Shown here one piece after another: positions 32,728-41,602 of a DNA stretch of 64,000 nt. The DNA is taken from the NCBI GenBank assembly GCA_019637225.1, contig JAHBWC010000009.1, positions 62,001 through 126,000 on the forward strand, written 5' to 3'. Below the pieces are notes generated by a model. It did not search any database. It saw nothing but the letters and a program-made list of their open reading frames with translations, and had not been told where the DNA came from. Position numbers and translations under genes: made by a program. Source of the DNA: Labilithrix sp. Lineage in GTDB: Bacteria > Myxococcota_A > Polyangia > Polyangiales > Polyangiaceae. Within the stretch, counting starts at the first letter, position 1. Each line of letters starts with the position of its first letter.

Positions 32728-33546
32728 TCACGGCTGCGCCTTCGCGCGAATGTCGAGGGAGATCTCCGCGTTGTCGGCGACCTTCGTCCCGAGCAGGTGG
32801 AACGAGCTCTTCGCGATCTTCCCGAAGCCGTCGCGCGGCTTGACGTCGTGCTCGGCGAGCACGACGCGGAGCGGCTTGCGCGTCGTGACCCAGACGGCCT
32901 TGGGCTTGTCCGCCGCCGCGCCGGCGTCGTAGCGGAAGGCCACTTCGAGATCGGCGTCGCGCTCGACCTTGTGACCGTGGACGAGGAGCTCGCCCTTCGT
33001 CGTCAACGTCACGGTGCGAACGTCGTCGGAGCCGTCCTTCGTCGGCGGAAGCTTCGTCACGTCGAGCGCGCTCGCGTTGTCGATCGAGCGGATCGCGTAC
33101 ACGGCGTAGCGGTGGGTCTGCTTGACCTGCTCGTCGATCTTGCCGCTCTCGCCGTCGGCGACCTCGAGCCACGTGCGCGCGTGGAGCGTCTGCGACGCGT
33201 TCTTCTCCGCCTCGGCGAACGTGGTCATCGCGATCGTGGAGAGGTCCATCTTCACCTCGCCGCGCGAGTTGAGGAGGTTCGCGACGTCGAGGTCGAGCGT
33301 GCCGGTGCCTCCGGTGGTCGCCGCCTTGATCTTCTCCTTCGGGGCTTCCATCTCGATCGTCGTCTTGCTCGCGTCGTCGACGGCGAACTTCCTGACCGAA
33401 GCGCCGGGCGCGGCGGACGAGGACGCGAGCGCGCTCGCGACCGGCGCCAGGTTCGGCTTCTTGTCGTCGCACCCCGCGAGCGAGAGGACCATGCCTGCGC
33501 AGATCCAAACGGCGGTGCTCGTCGCCACCTTGCACTTGTTCGTCAC
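32728..33546 (-). CDS. YceI-like lipoprotein
   Basis: A 272-residue lipoprotein (lipobox SLAGC) starting at GTG 33546, with AGGGAGAG upstream. The mature part follows the YceI lipocalin-like pattern: KFAVDDASKTTIEME, a strand pair GTLDLDVANLLNSRGEVKMDLS, LHARTWLEV, and the closing SSFHLLGTKVADNAEISLDIRA. YceI proteins bind isoprenoid or amphiphilic ligands in the periplasm. The gene is 137 bases upstream of the RiPP precursor on the same strand. A GC-rich CCCCGCGGGG inverted repeat at about 32687-32696 may separate the two transcripts. A functional link with the MNIO operon is possible but not shown. Confidence 0.7.
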   Translation of the reverse strand: MTNKCKVATSTAVWICAGMVLSLAGCDDKKPNLAPVASALASSSAAPGASVRKFAVDDASKTTIEMEAPKEKIKAATTGGTGTLDLDVANLLNSRGEVKMDLSTIAMTTFAEAEKNASQTLHARTWLEVADGESGKIDEQVKQTHRYAVYAIRSIDNASALDVTKLPPTKDGSDDVRTVTLTTKGELLVHGHKVERDADLEVAFRYDAGAAADKPKAVWVTTRKPLRVVLAEHDVKPRDGFGKIAKSSFHLLGTKVADNAEISLDIRAKAQP

Positions 33547-33837
33547 GCGTCTCTCCCTCTCTCGTCGACCGGCCGAACAGCGTCGCCGCTCGGGCTCGTC
33601 GCTGCGGAAGCTCCGCCCCCCGCGAGGCGGTCGGCCCGAAACGACACGTACTCTACGCGCAACCCCCCTCGGAGGTTTCGCGATTGTTCGAGCCGGCGCG
33701 ACGCGGGCCCGCGAGAGCACAAACATTTACAATTGCTGTACTTGTCACCCATCACCGCGCGCCCGTGGGTCAAGGATGAGGTCGCGTGAAGCGCCGCGCG
33801 CGCGAGGTGGCCGGCGCGCGGGTTAGCATGACAGCGC

Positions 33838-34695
33838 ATGCTGACGGTCTTCGACGCCGTGACGACGCACCGCGTCTGTCCGTGCGACTGCTTCCGGAAC
33901 CTCACGGTCGCCGAGCGCGTCGCGGGGATCCGCGCGGTCTATCACCTCGACGACGCGCTGCGCGGGTGGGGCTACACGCCGATCTACGACGTCCACGGCG
34001 ATCTGCTCTTCCGGCAAGCGCAGCAGAACGGCGATCCCGCGTACCGCGGCGTGGCGGTGCGCTTCGGCGACTGCATCTACCGCCGGCTCCTCGGCAGCCT
34101 CGTGCACGAGTGCCTCCACGCCGTCTGCGGTGACGTGACGAAGGCGAACTACGGCGTGCTCTTCGGCCTGCCCTACGGCGTTCCGGTCGACGTGACGCCG
34201 TCGGAGGAGGAGGCGTTCCTCGAGCCGTTCAACTTCGGCGAGGCCCGCGCGTGGGCAGGCGTGTGGCTCGTCGGCAAGGCGATGTTCGCGGTCGACTGGA
34301 GCCTCCGGACCGCGCGCGACGTCGGCACGTACTGCTTCACCGGAGGCAACGCGCTCGTCGCCGTCCCGCCGGGCTACCGCGCCGTCGCCCACGTCGACCG
34401 CACGCACCACCCCGAGCGCTACTACGCGAAGGCCCGCAAGCTCGAAGAGCGCGCGCGGGCGTGGTTCGCCGAGGACGACAACCTCGCGAAGGTGACCGCG
34501 CGGATCGACGAGGCCGCGGCGATCGGCGCGAAGAAGCGTCCGCGGAAGTACCCGGAGGCAGAGACGATCGCGAGGAGCGCGCCGAAGAAGATCGAGCGCA
34601 ACGAGCCGTGCGTGTGCGGCAGCGCCAAGAAGTTCAAGGACTGCTGCGGCCCGCGCGGGACGCTCGAGCACTTCTTGCCCGTCAACGCGCGCTGA
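33838..34695 (+). CDS. Protein with HExxH motif and C-terminal SEC-C zinc motif
   Basis: A 285-residue cytoplasmic protein. Near residue 88 it has VHECLHAVCG, a His-Glu-x-x-His arrangement as in zinc metallopeptidases. An N-terminal CPCDCF and a middle region without family assignment surround it. The C-terminus is a SEC-C motif (ERNEPCVCGSAKKFKDCCG), the zinc-binding tail known from SecA and many stress proteins. I do not recognise the overall family. It could be a protease-like or zinc-sequestering protein. ATG 33838 lies downstream of a lower-GC stretch (about 33720-33760) that probably holds the promoter. Confidence 0.6.
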   Translation: MLTVFDAVTTHRVCPCDCFRNLTVAERVAGIRAVYHLDDALRGWGYTPIYDVHGDLLFRQAQQNGDPAYRGVAVRFGDCIYRRLLGSLVHECLHAVCGDVTKANYGVLFGLPYGVPVDVTPSEEEAFLEPFNFGEARAWAGVWLVGKAMFAVDWSLRTARDVGTYCFTGGNALVAVPPGYRAVAHVDRTHHPERYYAKARKLEERARAWFAEDDNLAKVTARIDEAAAIGAKKRPRKYPEAETIARSAPKKIERNEPCVCGSAKKFKDCCGPRGTLEHFLPVNAR

Positions 34696-34699
34696 CGCG

Positions 34700-36271
34700 T
34701 CACGCGCCGGCGGCGCGCCGAGGCAGCGCGCTCACCATGCGCCGGACCGCCTCGCGCGCCTCGCGCTCCTCGTGCTGGGCGAAGCCGAGGCGCAAGAACG
34801 GCCGACTCCTGCCGTCGAACGCGAACTGCCGCGCCGGCTGCAGGACGAGCGCCGCGCGCTCGAGCGCGCGCGCCGCCCACACGTCGACCGCGACGTCGCT
34901 CGCCACGCGCGCCCAGATGGCCGTGCCGCCGCTCGGGAGCGCGAACGAGAGGACCCCGCCGAGCTCCGCTTCGAGGAGCGAAGCGAGTCGCGCGCGGCGC
35001 TCGGCGTAGACGCGCTTGGCGCGCCGGACGTGGCGCTGGACCTCACCCTCCTCGACGAGCTCCGCGATCGCCGTCTCGAGCAGGTAGTCGCCCTGGCGAT
35101 CGACGATCCGTCGCGTCGCCGCGAGCCGCTCGATGACGGGGACGGGCGCGACGACGAAGCCGATGCGCATCCCCGGCGCCAGGACCTTCGAGAGCGTGCC
35201 GACGTAGACGACGACGCCGTGGACGTCCGCGCTCGCGAGCGGCAGGACCGGGCGTCCCTCGTAGTGGAACTCGTGATCGTAGTCGTCCTCGAGCACCCAG
35301 AACCGCCGCTCCCGCGCGAGCTCGAGGAGGCGCAGGCGACGGGCCGGCGCGAGCGTCGTGGTCGTCGGGAACTGGTGGTGAGGCGTGACGTAGACGCCGC
35401 GGATCGGCGTTGCGGCCGCGAGCCGCTCGAGCGCGACCACGTCGATACCGTGCGCGTCGACCGGCACCGGCACGAGGCGCGCGCCGCCCGCGCGGAGGGC
35501 CTCCCACGCGGGCCGGTAGCCGAGCGCCTCGACGGCGACGACGTCGCCGGGAGCGAGCAGCGTGCGCGCGACGAGGTCGATCCCCATCTGGCTGCCCCGC
35601 GCCACGAGCACGTGGTCCTCACGCGCCGCGACGCCGCGCGTGGCCGAGACCATCTTCGCCACCGCGCGGCGGAGCGCGACGGGGCCCTCCGGATCGCCGT
35701 ACGACAGGACGGCGAGCGCGCTCCGGCGGAGGACGCGGCGGATCGCGCGCGCGAGCTCGCCCGCCGGGACGAGGCGGACGTCGGGGACCCCGCCGCCCAG
35801 CGTCATCAGCGTGTCCGTCGCGATCGCCCCTCGGCCGCGCGGCGGCGGCGCGAGCACGGTGCGCATCCGCGCCTCCGCGGCGAGCGCCAGCGCTCCGGCG
35901 CCGCGATCGCGGCCGAGCGAGCGCGCGGGATCGACGACGTCATAGCCGGGCCGCGCCGCGATCTCGCGGGCCTCGGCCGCTCTGGCCGAGAACCGCTTCG
36001 GCTCGGGCTCCGGGATCTCGACCGAGACGAACGTGCCCCGCGCCTTCTCGGACGCGATCCAGCCCTCCGCGAAGAGCTCCCGATACGCGGCGAGCACGGT
36101 GTTGCGGTGGACGCCGAGCGACGAGGCGAGCGTGCGCGTGCCGGGCAGCGCGTCCCCCGCGCGGAGACGGCCACGGCGGATGTCGTCGGTGATCGCGCGC
36201 GCGATCCGCACGAACGTCGGGCCGTCTTCGTCGCCGCGGGTCAGGTCGATCGTCACGTTCCAGCTCGCCAT
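34700..36271 (-). CDS. MocR/PdxR-type transcriptional regulator (GntR HTH plus aminotransferase fold)
   Basis: A 523-residue MocR-type regulator. Residues 1-85 form the GntR winged helix (FVRIARAITDDIRRGRLRAGDALPGTRTLASSLGVHRNTVLAAY). The rest is a fold-type I aminotransferase domain that binds pyridoxal phosphate rather than catalysing turnover: LSYGDPEGPVALRRAVA, VTPHHQFPTTTTL, DDYDHEFHYEG and YVGTLSKVLAPGMRIGF, where the Lys of SLSK-type TLSK is the expected PLP-binding residue. It is divergent from a PNPOx-like fusion gene, and a seven-base inverted repeat lies between them. Control of a B6-related or amine-related function is likely. Confidence 0.88.
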   Translation of the reverse strand: MASWNVTIDLTRGDEDGPTFVRIARAITDDIRRGRLRAGDALPGTRTLASSLGVHRNTVLAAYRELFAEGWIASEKARGTFVSVEIPEPEPKRFSARAAEAREIAARPGYDVVDPARSLGRDRGAGALALAAEARMRTVLAPPPRGRGAIATDTLMTLGGGVPDVRLVPAGELARAIRRVLRRSALAVLSYGDPEGPVALRRAVAKMVSATRGVAAREDHVLVARGSQMGIDLVARTLLAPGDVVAVEALGYRPAWEALRAGGARLVPVPVDAHGIDVVALERLAAATPIRGVYVTPHHQFPTTTTLAPARRLRLLELARERRFWVLEDDYDHEFHYEGRPVLPLASADVHGVVVYVGTLSKVLAPGMRIGFVVAPVPVIERLAATRRIVDRQGDYLLETAIAELVEEGEVQRHVRRAKRVYAERRARLASLLEAELGGVLSFALPSGGTAIWARVASDVAVDVWAARALERAALVLQPARQFAFDGRSRPFLRLGFAQHEEREAREAVRRMVSALPRRAAGA

Positions 36272-36304
36272 GGCACTCCAACTGGTCTGTCGTGATTCGT
36301 GAAT

Positions 36305-36326
36305 CTGGTACTCATCAAGGTACCAG
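36305..36326. promoter_or_regulatory. Inverted repeat in the MocR divergent region
   Basis: CTGGTAC, eight bases, GTACCAG. A further ACTGGT half-copy lies nearby at about 36280. The repeat sits between the MocR start (36271) and the fusion-gene start (36347) and is the best candidate MocR operator. Confidence 0.55.
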
Positions 36327-36346
36327 TCTCGGGTCATCTTGGCGCC

Positions 36347-37531
36347 ATGAACGAGCGCACGAGGGAGCACGCGCCGTCCGAGGCGCTCGCGGAGCGTCCG
36401 CCCGGTCCGGACGCCGTATCGAGGTCCGGGCCCAAAGCCGCCTCGCCGATGCGGCGGGCCGTCTTCCGCAGCACGGCCGAGGAGGGGCGCGCGCTGCTCG
36501 AGCGGGCGCCGGTCGTTCACCTCGCGACGACCGCCAAAGGCGGCCGGCCGATCCTGCGCGCGGTCCACGGCGTCATCGACGGCGACGTCCTCGCGTTCCA
36601 CGGCGCGCCCGCGGGCGAGAAGCTCGACGGGCTCGGCCGGCAGGCGGTGATCGCAGCGCACGAGGTCGTCGCCGAGATCCCGAGCTGGTTCGTCGATCCC
36701 GAGCGAGCGTGCCCCGCGACCACGTACTACGTGAGCGCGCAGGTCCACGGCGTCCTCGAAGAGATCACCGCTCCCGACGTCAAGGCGCGCGTCCTAGAGG
36801 GGCTGATGGCGAAGTACCAGCCCGAGGGGCGGCACGTCCCGATCCGGAGCGACGATCCCCGCTACGCGAAGGCCGTCGCCGGGCTCCTCGTCGCCGGCGT
36901 CCGGCTCGACGACGTCGTCTGCAAGGCGAAGCTCGGACAGAACGGACGCCTCGAGGAGCGCCGGCGCATCGTCACGGAGCTCTGGAGGCGCGGCGGTCCC
37001 GGCGACGCCCGCGCGGTCGACACGCTCGTCCGCCGGTTCCCGGAGCTCACGCCTGCGTTCCTCGAGAGGGACGGCCTCCGCCTCGCGGCCACGCTCGACG
37101 CGTCGGAGCTCGACGAGATCGCGCCGCTGCTCGACGAGGCCTACTGGCTCGCGGGCGTGCCGCGGGAGGCGGTCCTGGCGGCGTTCCTCGCGTCGGCTGC
37201 CGTCGTCACCGCGCGCGACGCCCGCACCGGGGCTCTCGTCGCGCTCGCGCGGGCGACGTCCGACGGCAAGGTCGCGTGGATCTACGACGTCGTCGTGCGC
37301 GACGAGCATCGCCGCGCGGGCGCCGGCACGGCGGTCATGGAGCTCCTCCTCGATCACCCGGCCGTGCGCGGCGCCCGCCACGTGCGCCTGACGACGCGCG
37401 ACGCGGAGGCGTTCTACCGCCGCCTCGGCTTCCTCGAGCTGTCCGAAGCGCCGCGCCACCCGTGGCGGTCGATCGAGATGATCCGCGCGAAGCCTACCGC
37501 CGCGCGCGTGGCGCTCGATGACCGAGCGTGA
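36347..37531 (+). CDS. PNPOx-like split-barrel and GNAT acetyltransferase fusion protein
   Basis: A 394-residue two-domain protein. The N-terminal half (about 35-210) is an FMN-binding split barrel of the pyridoxamine 5'-phosphate oxidase-like superfamily, with PVVHLATTAKGGRPILRAVHGVIDGDVLAFHG and later KYQPEGRHVPI, as in the NimA-like subgroup. The C-terminal half (about 245-380) is a GNAT domain with IYDVVVRDEHRRAGAGTAVMELLL and FYRRLGFLEL, the acetyl-CoA loop and terminal strand. It starts at ATG 36347, after the candidate operator. The combined function is unknown; detoxification of amines or antibiotics, or B6-related chemistry, would fit the divergent MocR regulator. Confidence 0.78.
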   Translation: MNERTREHAPSEALAERPPGPDAVSRSGPKAASPMRRAVFRSTAEEGRALLERAPVVHLATTAKGGRPILRAVHGVIDGDVLAFHGAPAGEKLDGLGRQAVIAAHEVVAEIPSWFVDPERACPATTYYVSAQVHGVLEEITAPDVKARVLEGLMAKYQPEGRHVPIRSDDPRYAKAVAGLLVAGVRLDDVVCKAKLGQNGRLEERRRIVTELWRRGGPGDARAVDTLVRRFPELTPAFLERDGLRLAATLDASELDEIAPLLDEAYWLAGVPREAVLAAFLASAAVVTARDARTGALVALARATSDGKVAWIYDVVVRDEHRRAGAGTAVMELLLDHPAVRGARHVRLTTRDAEAFYRRLGFLELSEAPRHPWRSIEMIRAKPTAARVALDDRA

Positions 37532-37537
37532 TCCGCG

Positions 37538-38599
37538 TCAGAACGCGCCGCCGAGCCCGAGGCCGGCGAAGCTCGGGCCGAGGATCGGCAGGAGCATCGG
37601 CTTACCGGCCTTCGCCTTCTCGGCGCCGCTCGGCGCGGTCAAGTAGAGGACCGCGCCGACGCCGACGAGGACGAGCGCGCCGCCGCCGAGCACGGCGGCG
37701 ATAAGCTGGTTGTTCTTCGCCGCCGAGTTCTTCGAGTTCGCCGCGCGCGTCAGCGAGTCGTACCGGCCGGGGTCCGTCGGTTGCTTCGTGGTCGGATCGA
37801 CGAGGGCGTCGGCCTGGCCGCGCAGCTTGTCGCGCTCGCTCTCCACGCTCTTCGCGAGGATGAAGACGCCGACGCCCGCGAGGCCCGCGAGGACGCCGCC
37901 GCCTGCGACGACGATGCCGACGGTGCGCTGGCCGCTCCCGTCGTTCGTCACGATCACCGGCGGCTGGTAGCTCGCGACGGGGTCGCCGCCGGGCGGAGTC
38001 TGCTCGACCGGCGCGTCCGCCAGCTTCGGCACCTCGACGCGATCGGTCGAGGCGTTGTCGGCGACCTGGAGGATCGTCGACCACGGCAGCTTGCCGCGCG
38101 CCGAGACCTCGATCTTGTGCTCGCCCGGATCGATCGGGAGCGGCACCTCTTTGCCCGCGAGCGCGATCGTCACCTCGACGCCGTCCCGCCTGACGACGAG
38201 ATCGGTGAGAGGCTCCTTCACCGACACGACGACGTAGTGAATCTGCGGCTTGATCCGCGTCGCGGCCTCCTGGGCGAGCTTCTCGCGCTCGCTCTGGCCC
38301 CGCTGCTGCGCGAGGCCGCCCGCCGACCGGTACCACGTCCACGCGCTCGCCCACTTCTTCTGCTTCTCGAAGCAGACGGCGAGGTTGATCTGCGTCCCAG
38401 GCGAGGGGTCCGCCTTGTTGCTCTGCGCGAACGCCTCGCAAGCGACCGGGAAATCGTTCCGCTTCATCGCCGCGAGGCCCTCCTGGAAGAAGGTCTCGGC
38501 CGCGGACTCGTCGGCCCACGCCGTGGAAGGCGCGACGGTCAGACAGGAGAAGGCGAGCGCAGCGCCGGCGACGAGACGCGCCAGGGGGCGGGTTCCCAT
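37538..38599 (-). CDS. TPR and PEGA-like membrane protein, kinase partner
   Basis: A 353-residue protein starting at ATG 38599, with AAGG in front. The signal peptide ends near TAWADES. A TPR-like pair follows (FFQEGLAAMKRNDFPVACEAFAQS, TQINLAVCFEKQKKWASAWTWY), then a PEGA-like beta domain (VVRRDGVEVTIALAGKEVPLPIDPGEHKIEV) and two hydrophobic segments (about 235-258 and 300-322) separated by a charged loop. It lies 27 bases after the kinase gene on the same strand and repeats the kinase-TPR pairing at 687-3412. It is probably an envelope scaffold or kinase output protein. Confidence 0.7.
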   Translation of the reverse strand: MGTRPLARLVAGAALAFSCLTVAPSTAWADESAAETFFQEGLAAMKRNDFPVACEAFAQSNKADPSPGTQINLAVCFEKQKKWASAWTWYRSAGGLAQQRGQSEREKLAQEAATRIKPQIHYVVVSVKEPLTDLVVRRDGVEVTIALAGKEVPLPIDPGEHKIEVSARGKLPWSTILQVADNASTDRVEVPKLADAPVEQTPPGGDPVASYQPPVIVTNDGSGQRTVGIVVAGGGVLAGLAGVGVFILAKSVESERDKLRGQADALVDPTTKQPTDPGRYDSLTRAANSKNSAAKNNQLIAAVLGGGALVLVGVGAVLYLTAPSGAEKAKAGKPMLLPILGPSFAGLGLGGAF

Positions 38600-38626
38600 C
38601 GCCGCCTTATACACCAAGCCCGATCG

Positions 38627-40267
38627 TCAGCGGTTGTCCTGCAATCCGTTCGGCTTCGTGGCCGACGCCTTCGGCTGCGGAGTCGGCTGCGGAGGCGGCT
38701 TCGGATCGGGGTCCTTCGGCGGATCGACCTTCACGGTCGTCGGGCCCGTCGGCGGCCGCAGGCCCTTCGTCGTCGCGGCGGCGCCGGTCGCTCCTCCGCC
38801 GGTCGTCGCGGCCCCCGTCTTGGCGGCGCCGGTCGTCTCGGCGCCGGTCACCGCCGCCGTCGCGCTGCCGGCGGACGCTGGCTCCGCGACGGTCGCGGAC
38901 GGCGTCGGGTCCACCTCGGGCGCCGCCGTCGGCGTGACCGCGATCGGCGCCGACGGAGCCGACGCCGTGACGCTCGACCCCGTGCTCGGATCCGACGTCG
39001 CCCTCCCCTTCATCGCGAAGAGCGCGCCGCCCACGCCGACGAGCGCGAGCGCCACGGCCGCCACGAGGCCGATGACGAGCGGCGCCTTCGACTGCGGGAC
39101 GCCCATCGCGCTGCCGGTGCTCTGCCAGCCGTCGCCCGTCTGCTGCATTCCCGGCTGCGGAGTGCTCGCGCCGAGCGCGATGGTGCCGCCGATGACGCGT
39201 GGGCCGGAGCCCGTGACCGCGCCCGTCGAGGGCAGCTGCGGGCGAGCCATGTGCGGTCCGGTCGGGGTCACCGCGCCCGCGTGCGGGTACGAGCCCGAAG
39301 GCGCGAGCCCGGCCACCGGCGAGACGGCGCCTGGCGCGAGCAGCGCGGTCCCGCCGAGCGCGCCGCCGGCCGCGGCCTGCTGCGTCGCGAACGGCGCGAG
39401 CGCGGCGGCGAGCTCGGTCGCGGTCTGGAAGCGGTGCTCCGGCCGTCGCTGCAAGCAGCGGAGCACGACCTCCTCGAGAGCTTGCGACACGTCGGCGCCG
39501 TGCGCCCGGAGCGGCGCGGGATCCGTCTCGAGGATGGCCGCGAAGAGCTCACCGAGGTTGTCGCCCATGAAGGGGAGCTGGCCGGTGATGAGCTCGTAGA
39601 GGATGACCCCGATCGCCCAGATGTCGGCGCGCTGATCGACGCTCTTCGAGCTCCGGAGCTGCTCGGGCGACATGTAGAGCGGCGAGCCGAGCATCGCCTT
39701 CGTCGAGGTGAGAGCGCTGGGACTCGCCGCGAGCGCCGACGAGCCCTGGGCCTTGGAGATGCCGAAATCGAGCACCTTCACGACCAGCGTGCCGTCCTTG
39801 CGCCTCGCGAGGAACAGGTTCGACGGCTTGAGATCGCGGTGCACGATGCCGATCGCGTGGGCCTGCGCGACGCCCTTCAGGGCCTCGAGCACGTATCCGA
39901 CGGCGACGTGGGGCAGGAGGCGACGCGCGGGATCGCGCTCCAAGACCTGCGCGAGGTCCTCGCCGTCGAGCAGCTCGAGGACCATGTACGCGTAGCCCAT
40001 CTCCTCGTCGACGTCGTCGACGCGGACCACGTGCTCGTTCTGGATGTTCGCCGCGGCGCGCCCCTCGTTGATGAACCGCTGCGCGGCCTCCGGGTTGCTC
40101 GCGTCGGCGAGCATGATCTTGATGGCGACCGCCTTCGAGAGCTTGACGTGCTTCGCTGCGAAGACCGCGCCCATGCCGCCCTGACCGAGGAGCCGGTCGA
40201 GGAGGTACTTGCCCGCGATCATGTCCCCCGGCCGGGGCAGCTGCGCGGAGAGGGAGGCGGCTGTCAT
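38627..40267 (-). CDS. Ser/Thr protein kinase with membrane segment
   Basis: A 546-residue Hanks-type kinase starting at ATG 40267, with GGAG five bases upstream. The catalytic domain (about 20-290) has LGQGGMGAVF, AIKIMLAD, HRDLKPSN, DFGISK and SPEQLRSS. A Gly/Pro/Thr-rich linker (SPVAGLAPSGSYPHAGAV) leads to one membrane helix (APLVIGLVAAVALALVGVGGALF, about 412-435). A long low-complexity Ala/Thr/Gly then Pro/Lys tail outside the membrane has no folded domain. It forms an operon with the downstream TPR gene. The tail differs from the other kinases here, which end in PEGA-like domains. Confidence 0.9.
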   Translation of the reverse strand: MTAASLSAQLPRPGDMIAGKYLLDRLLGQGGMGAVFAAKHVKLSKAVAIKIMLADASNPEAAQRFINEGRAAANIQNEHVVRVDDVDEEMGYAYMVLELLDGEDLAQVLERDPARRLLPHVAVGYVLEALKGVAQAHAIGIVHRDLKPSNLFLARRKDGTLVVKVLDFGISKAQGSSALAASPSALTSTKAMLGSPLYMSPEQLRSSKSVDQRADIWAIGVILYELITGQLPFMGDNLGELFAAILETDPAPLRAHGADVSQALEEVVLRCLQRRPEHRFQTATELAAALAPFATQQAAAGGALGGTALLAPGAVSPVAGLAPSGSYPHAGAVTPTGPHMARPQLPSTGAVTGSGPRVIGGTIALGASTPQPGMQQTGDGWQSTGSAMGVPQSKAPLVIGLVAAVALALVGVGGALFAMKGRATSDPSTGSSVTASAPSAPIAVTPTAAPEVDPTPSATVAEPASAGSATAAVTGAETTGAAKTGAATTGGGATGAAATTKGLRPPTGPTTVKVDPPKDPDPKPPPQPTPQPKASATKPNGLQDNR

Positions 40268-40442
40268 GGCTGCTCCAGAATAGTGGCGCGCTCGCGAGGC
40301 CACAAGCCAGCGGCATGCGTCGCGCGAGTTCGGCCGGGCCGCAAATCCACGGCTTCGGCTTTCATTTTCACCTCTTGGGAGGGGACGTCACTCATCGGGG
40401 TGACCCGGAGTACGCCCGTCGTCGGGCTTTCGGTCTACGTCG

Positions 40443-40808
40443 TCAGCCGAGGCGGACCACCTCGCCGCCGATCGACGCGAGGCTCTCGAGGCTGCGGCGC
40501 TGCCAGTGGCTCTTCCCGTCGGGCACGAAGCGCGCGACGTAGCGCGGCGCTCGCTCTAGCTCGCAGAGCCACGCCAGCATCGATCGCAGGCACGCGGCGC
40601 TCATGAACTCGAGGGCGCGGAGATCGAAGACGACCTCGACGGCCTTCGTCTCGAGGGCAAGCTCGTGGATCGCCGTCAGGTACGCGGCGAGATCGTCACG
40701 CGTGACGGACTCGGCGCTCCCGACGAACCTCACAGTGATCCGATCTCCCTTCGGCTCGGTCTCCGTCACGAGATCGGGCGTCGCGATTTCGAGGATCTCT
40801 CCGCTCAT
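40443..40808 (-). CDS. STAS-like/SiaC-like small protein
   Basis: A 121-residue single-domain protein with alternating beta strands and helices (VEVVFDLRALEFMSAACLRSMLAWL). The loop MSAAC occupies the position where anti-sigma antagonists carry their phosphorylatable Ser. Strand order and length fit STAS or the related SiaC fold. Its ATG overlaps the stop of the upstream HATPase gene (ATGA), giving the classic kinase-antagonist pair of partner-switching systems. No sigma factor or PP2C gene is next to it. Confidence 0.6.
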   Translation of the reverse strand: MSGEILEIATPDLVTETEPKGDRITVRFVGSAESVTRDDLAAYLTAIHELALETKAVEVVFDLRALEFMSAACLRSMLAWLCELERAPRYVARFVPDGKSHWQRRSLESLASIGGEVVRLG

Positions 40809-41317
40809 CGAAGCGGCGGTCCCTTCGACGGCGCGAACCGTCCTTCGGCGCGAATGAGGACGGTGCCCTCCTCGAAGCGTCCGCAGAGATCGAGCCCCGC
40901 CTCCGCGTGCACGCGTCCGAGGCCGAGGCCCGGACCGTCGAGGCGCGCGACAGCCTGCCGCATCAGATCGCGGTAGTAAGCGCCGCGATCCGGGCTCGCC
41001 TGCATCGCGTCGAGCAAGCGCTGAAGCTCGCGGCCGCGGTCCTCGTCGAGCCGGTTCTTCGTGACGATGACGACCCCGACGTCGTCGCCGACGTGATGCA
41101 GCTCCACGCGGATCCGGCTCGCGTCCTGGGTCGCGTAGCGGACGGCGTTGTCGAGGAGCTCGTGGGTCGCCACCACGACGCGCGCCGCGATGTCACCGTC
41201 GGCGAGGACGCGCCCGCAAAGCTCGGCGACGAACCGGCGCACCGACGCGACCAGCGTCGGTGCCGGCGATACGCTCAGCTCGAAGGAGGTGCTCGTCCCC
41301 GTCTTCGCCACGATCAT
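40805..41317 (-). CDS. HATPase_c anti-sigma/regulatory kinase (RsbW/SiaB-like)
   Basis: A 170-residue GHKL-type protein. The N box appears as VVATHELLDNAVRYATQDASRIRVEL, with the Glu-Leu-Leu-Asn/Asp pattern for magnesium and ATP binding. A G-box-like segment DGPGLGLGRVHAEAG and the closing strand follow. Small single-domain members act as anti-sigma factors or as kinases for STAS partners, and the next gene encodes such a partner, translationally coupled. ATG 41317 is preferred; a GTG at 41407 would add 30 residues without domain character. Confidence 0.7.
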   Translation of the reverse strand: MIVAKTGTSTSFELSVSPAPTLVASVRRFVAELCGRVLADGDIAARVVVATHELLDNAVRYATQDASRIRVELHHVGDDVGVVIVTKNRLDEDRGRELQRLLDAMQASPDRGAYYRDLMRQAVARLDGPGLGLGRVHAEAGLDLCGRFEEGTVLIRAEGRFAPSKGPPLR

Positions 41318-41532
41318 GCGCTGTAGGCCGCCGTCATTCGAGATCGATCCCTTGCTCTGCGATGCCCACTTCGATCCGCATCGAAGGAAGCGCTCCCGAG
41401 GAGACACGAGGTCGAAGCGCCAAGATACACGACGTTCACCATCCCGGTCAGGCTTCGTCGCTCCGTCGGAGCATTGCCTGCTCTCGCCTCATCGGTCCGG
41501 CGCGAGACGTGGCCCGACGAGCAACGACGCAA

Positions 41533-41547
41533 GATACATCGTGTATC
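41533..41547. promoter_or_regulatory. Palindrome GATACA-TCG-TGTATC
   Basis: A perfect six-base inverted repeat with three-base spacer between the TetR gene and the HATPase gene; a half copy AAGATACA occurs 109 bases away at 41422-41429. The type is common for TetR-family operators. It lies downstream of the TetR gene but upstream of the HATPase-STAS operon, which may be the target. Confidence 0.5.
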
Positions 41548-41602
41548 GGCGCGACCGACCCTGCAAGCTCGGGCTCCGGCGCGCCTCGTCCCGTCCAGGC
41601 GG

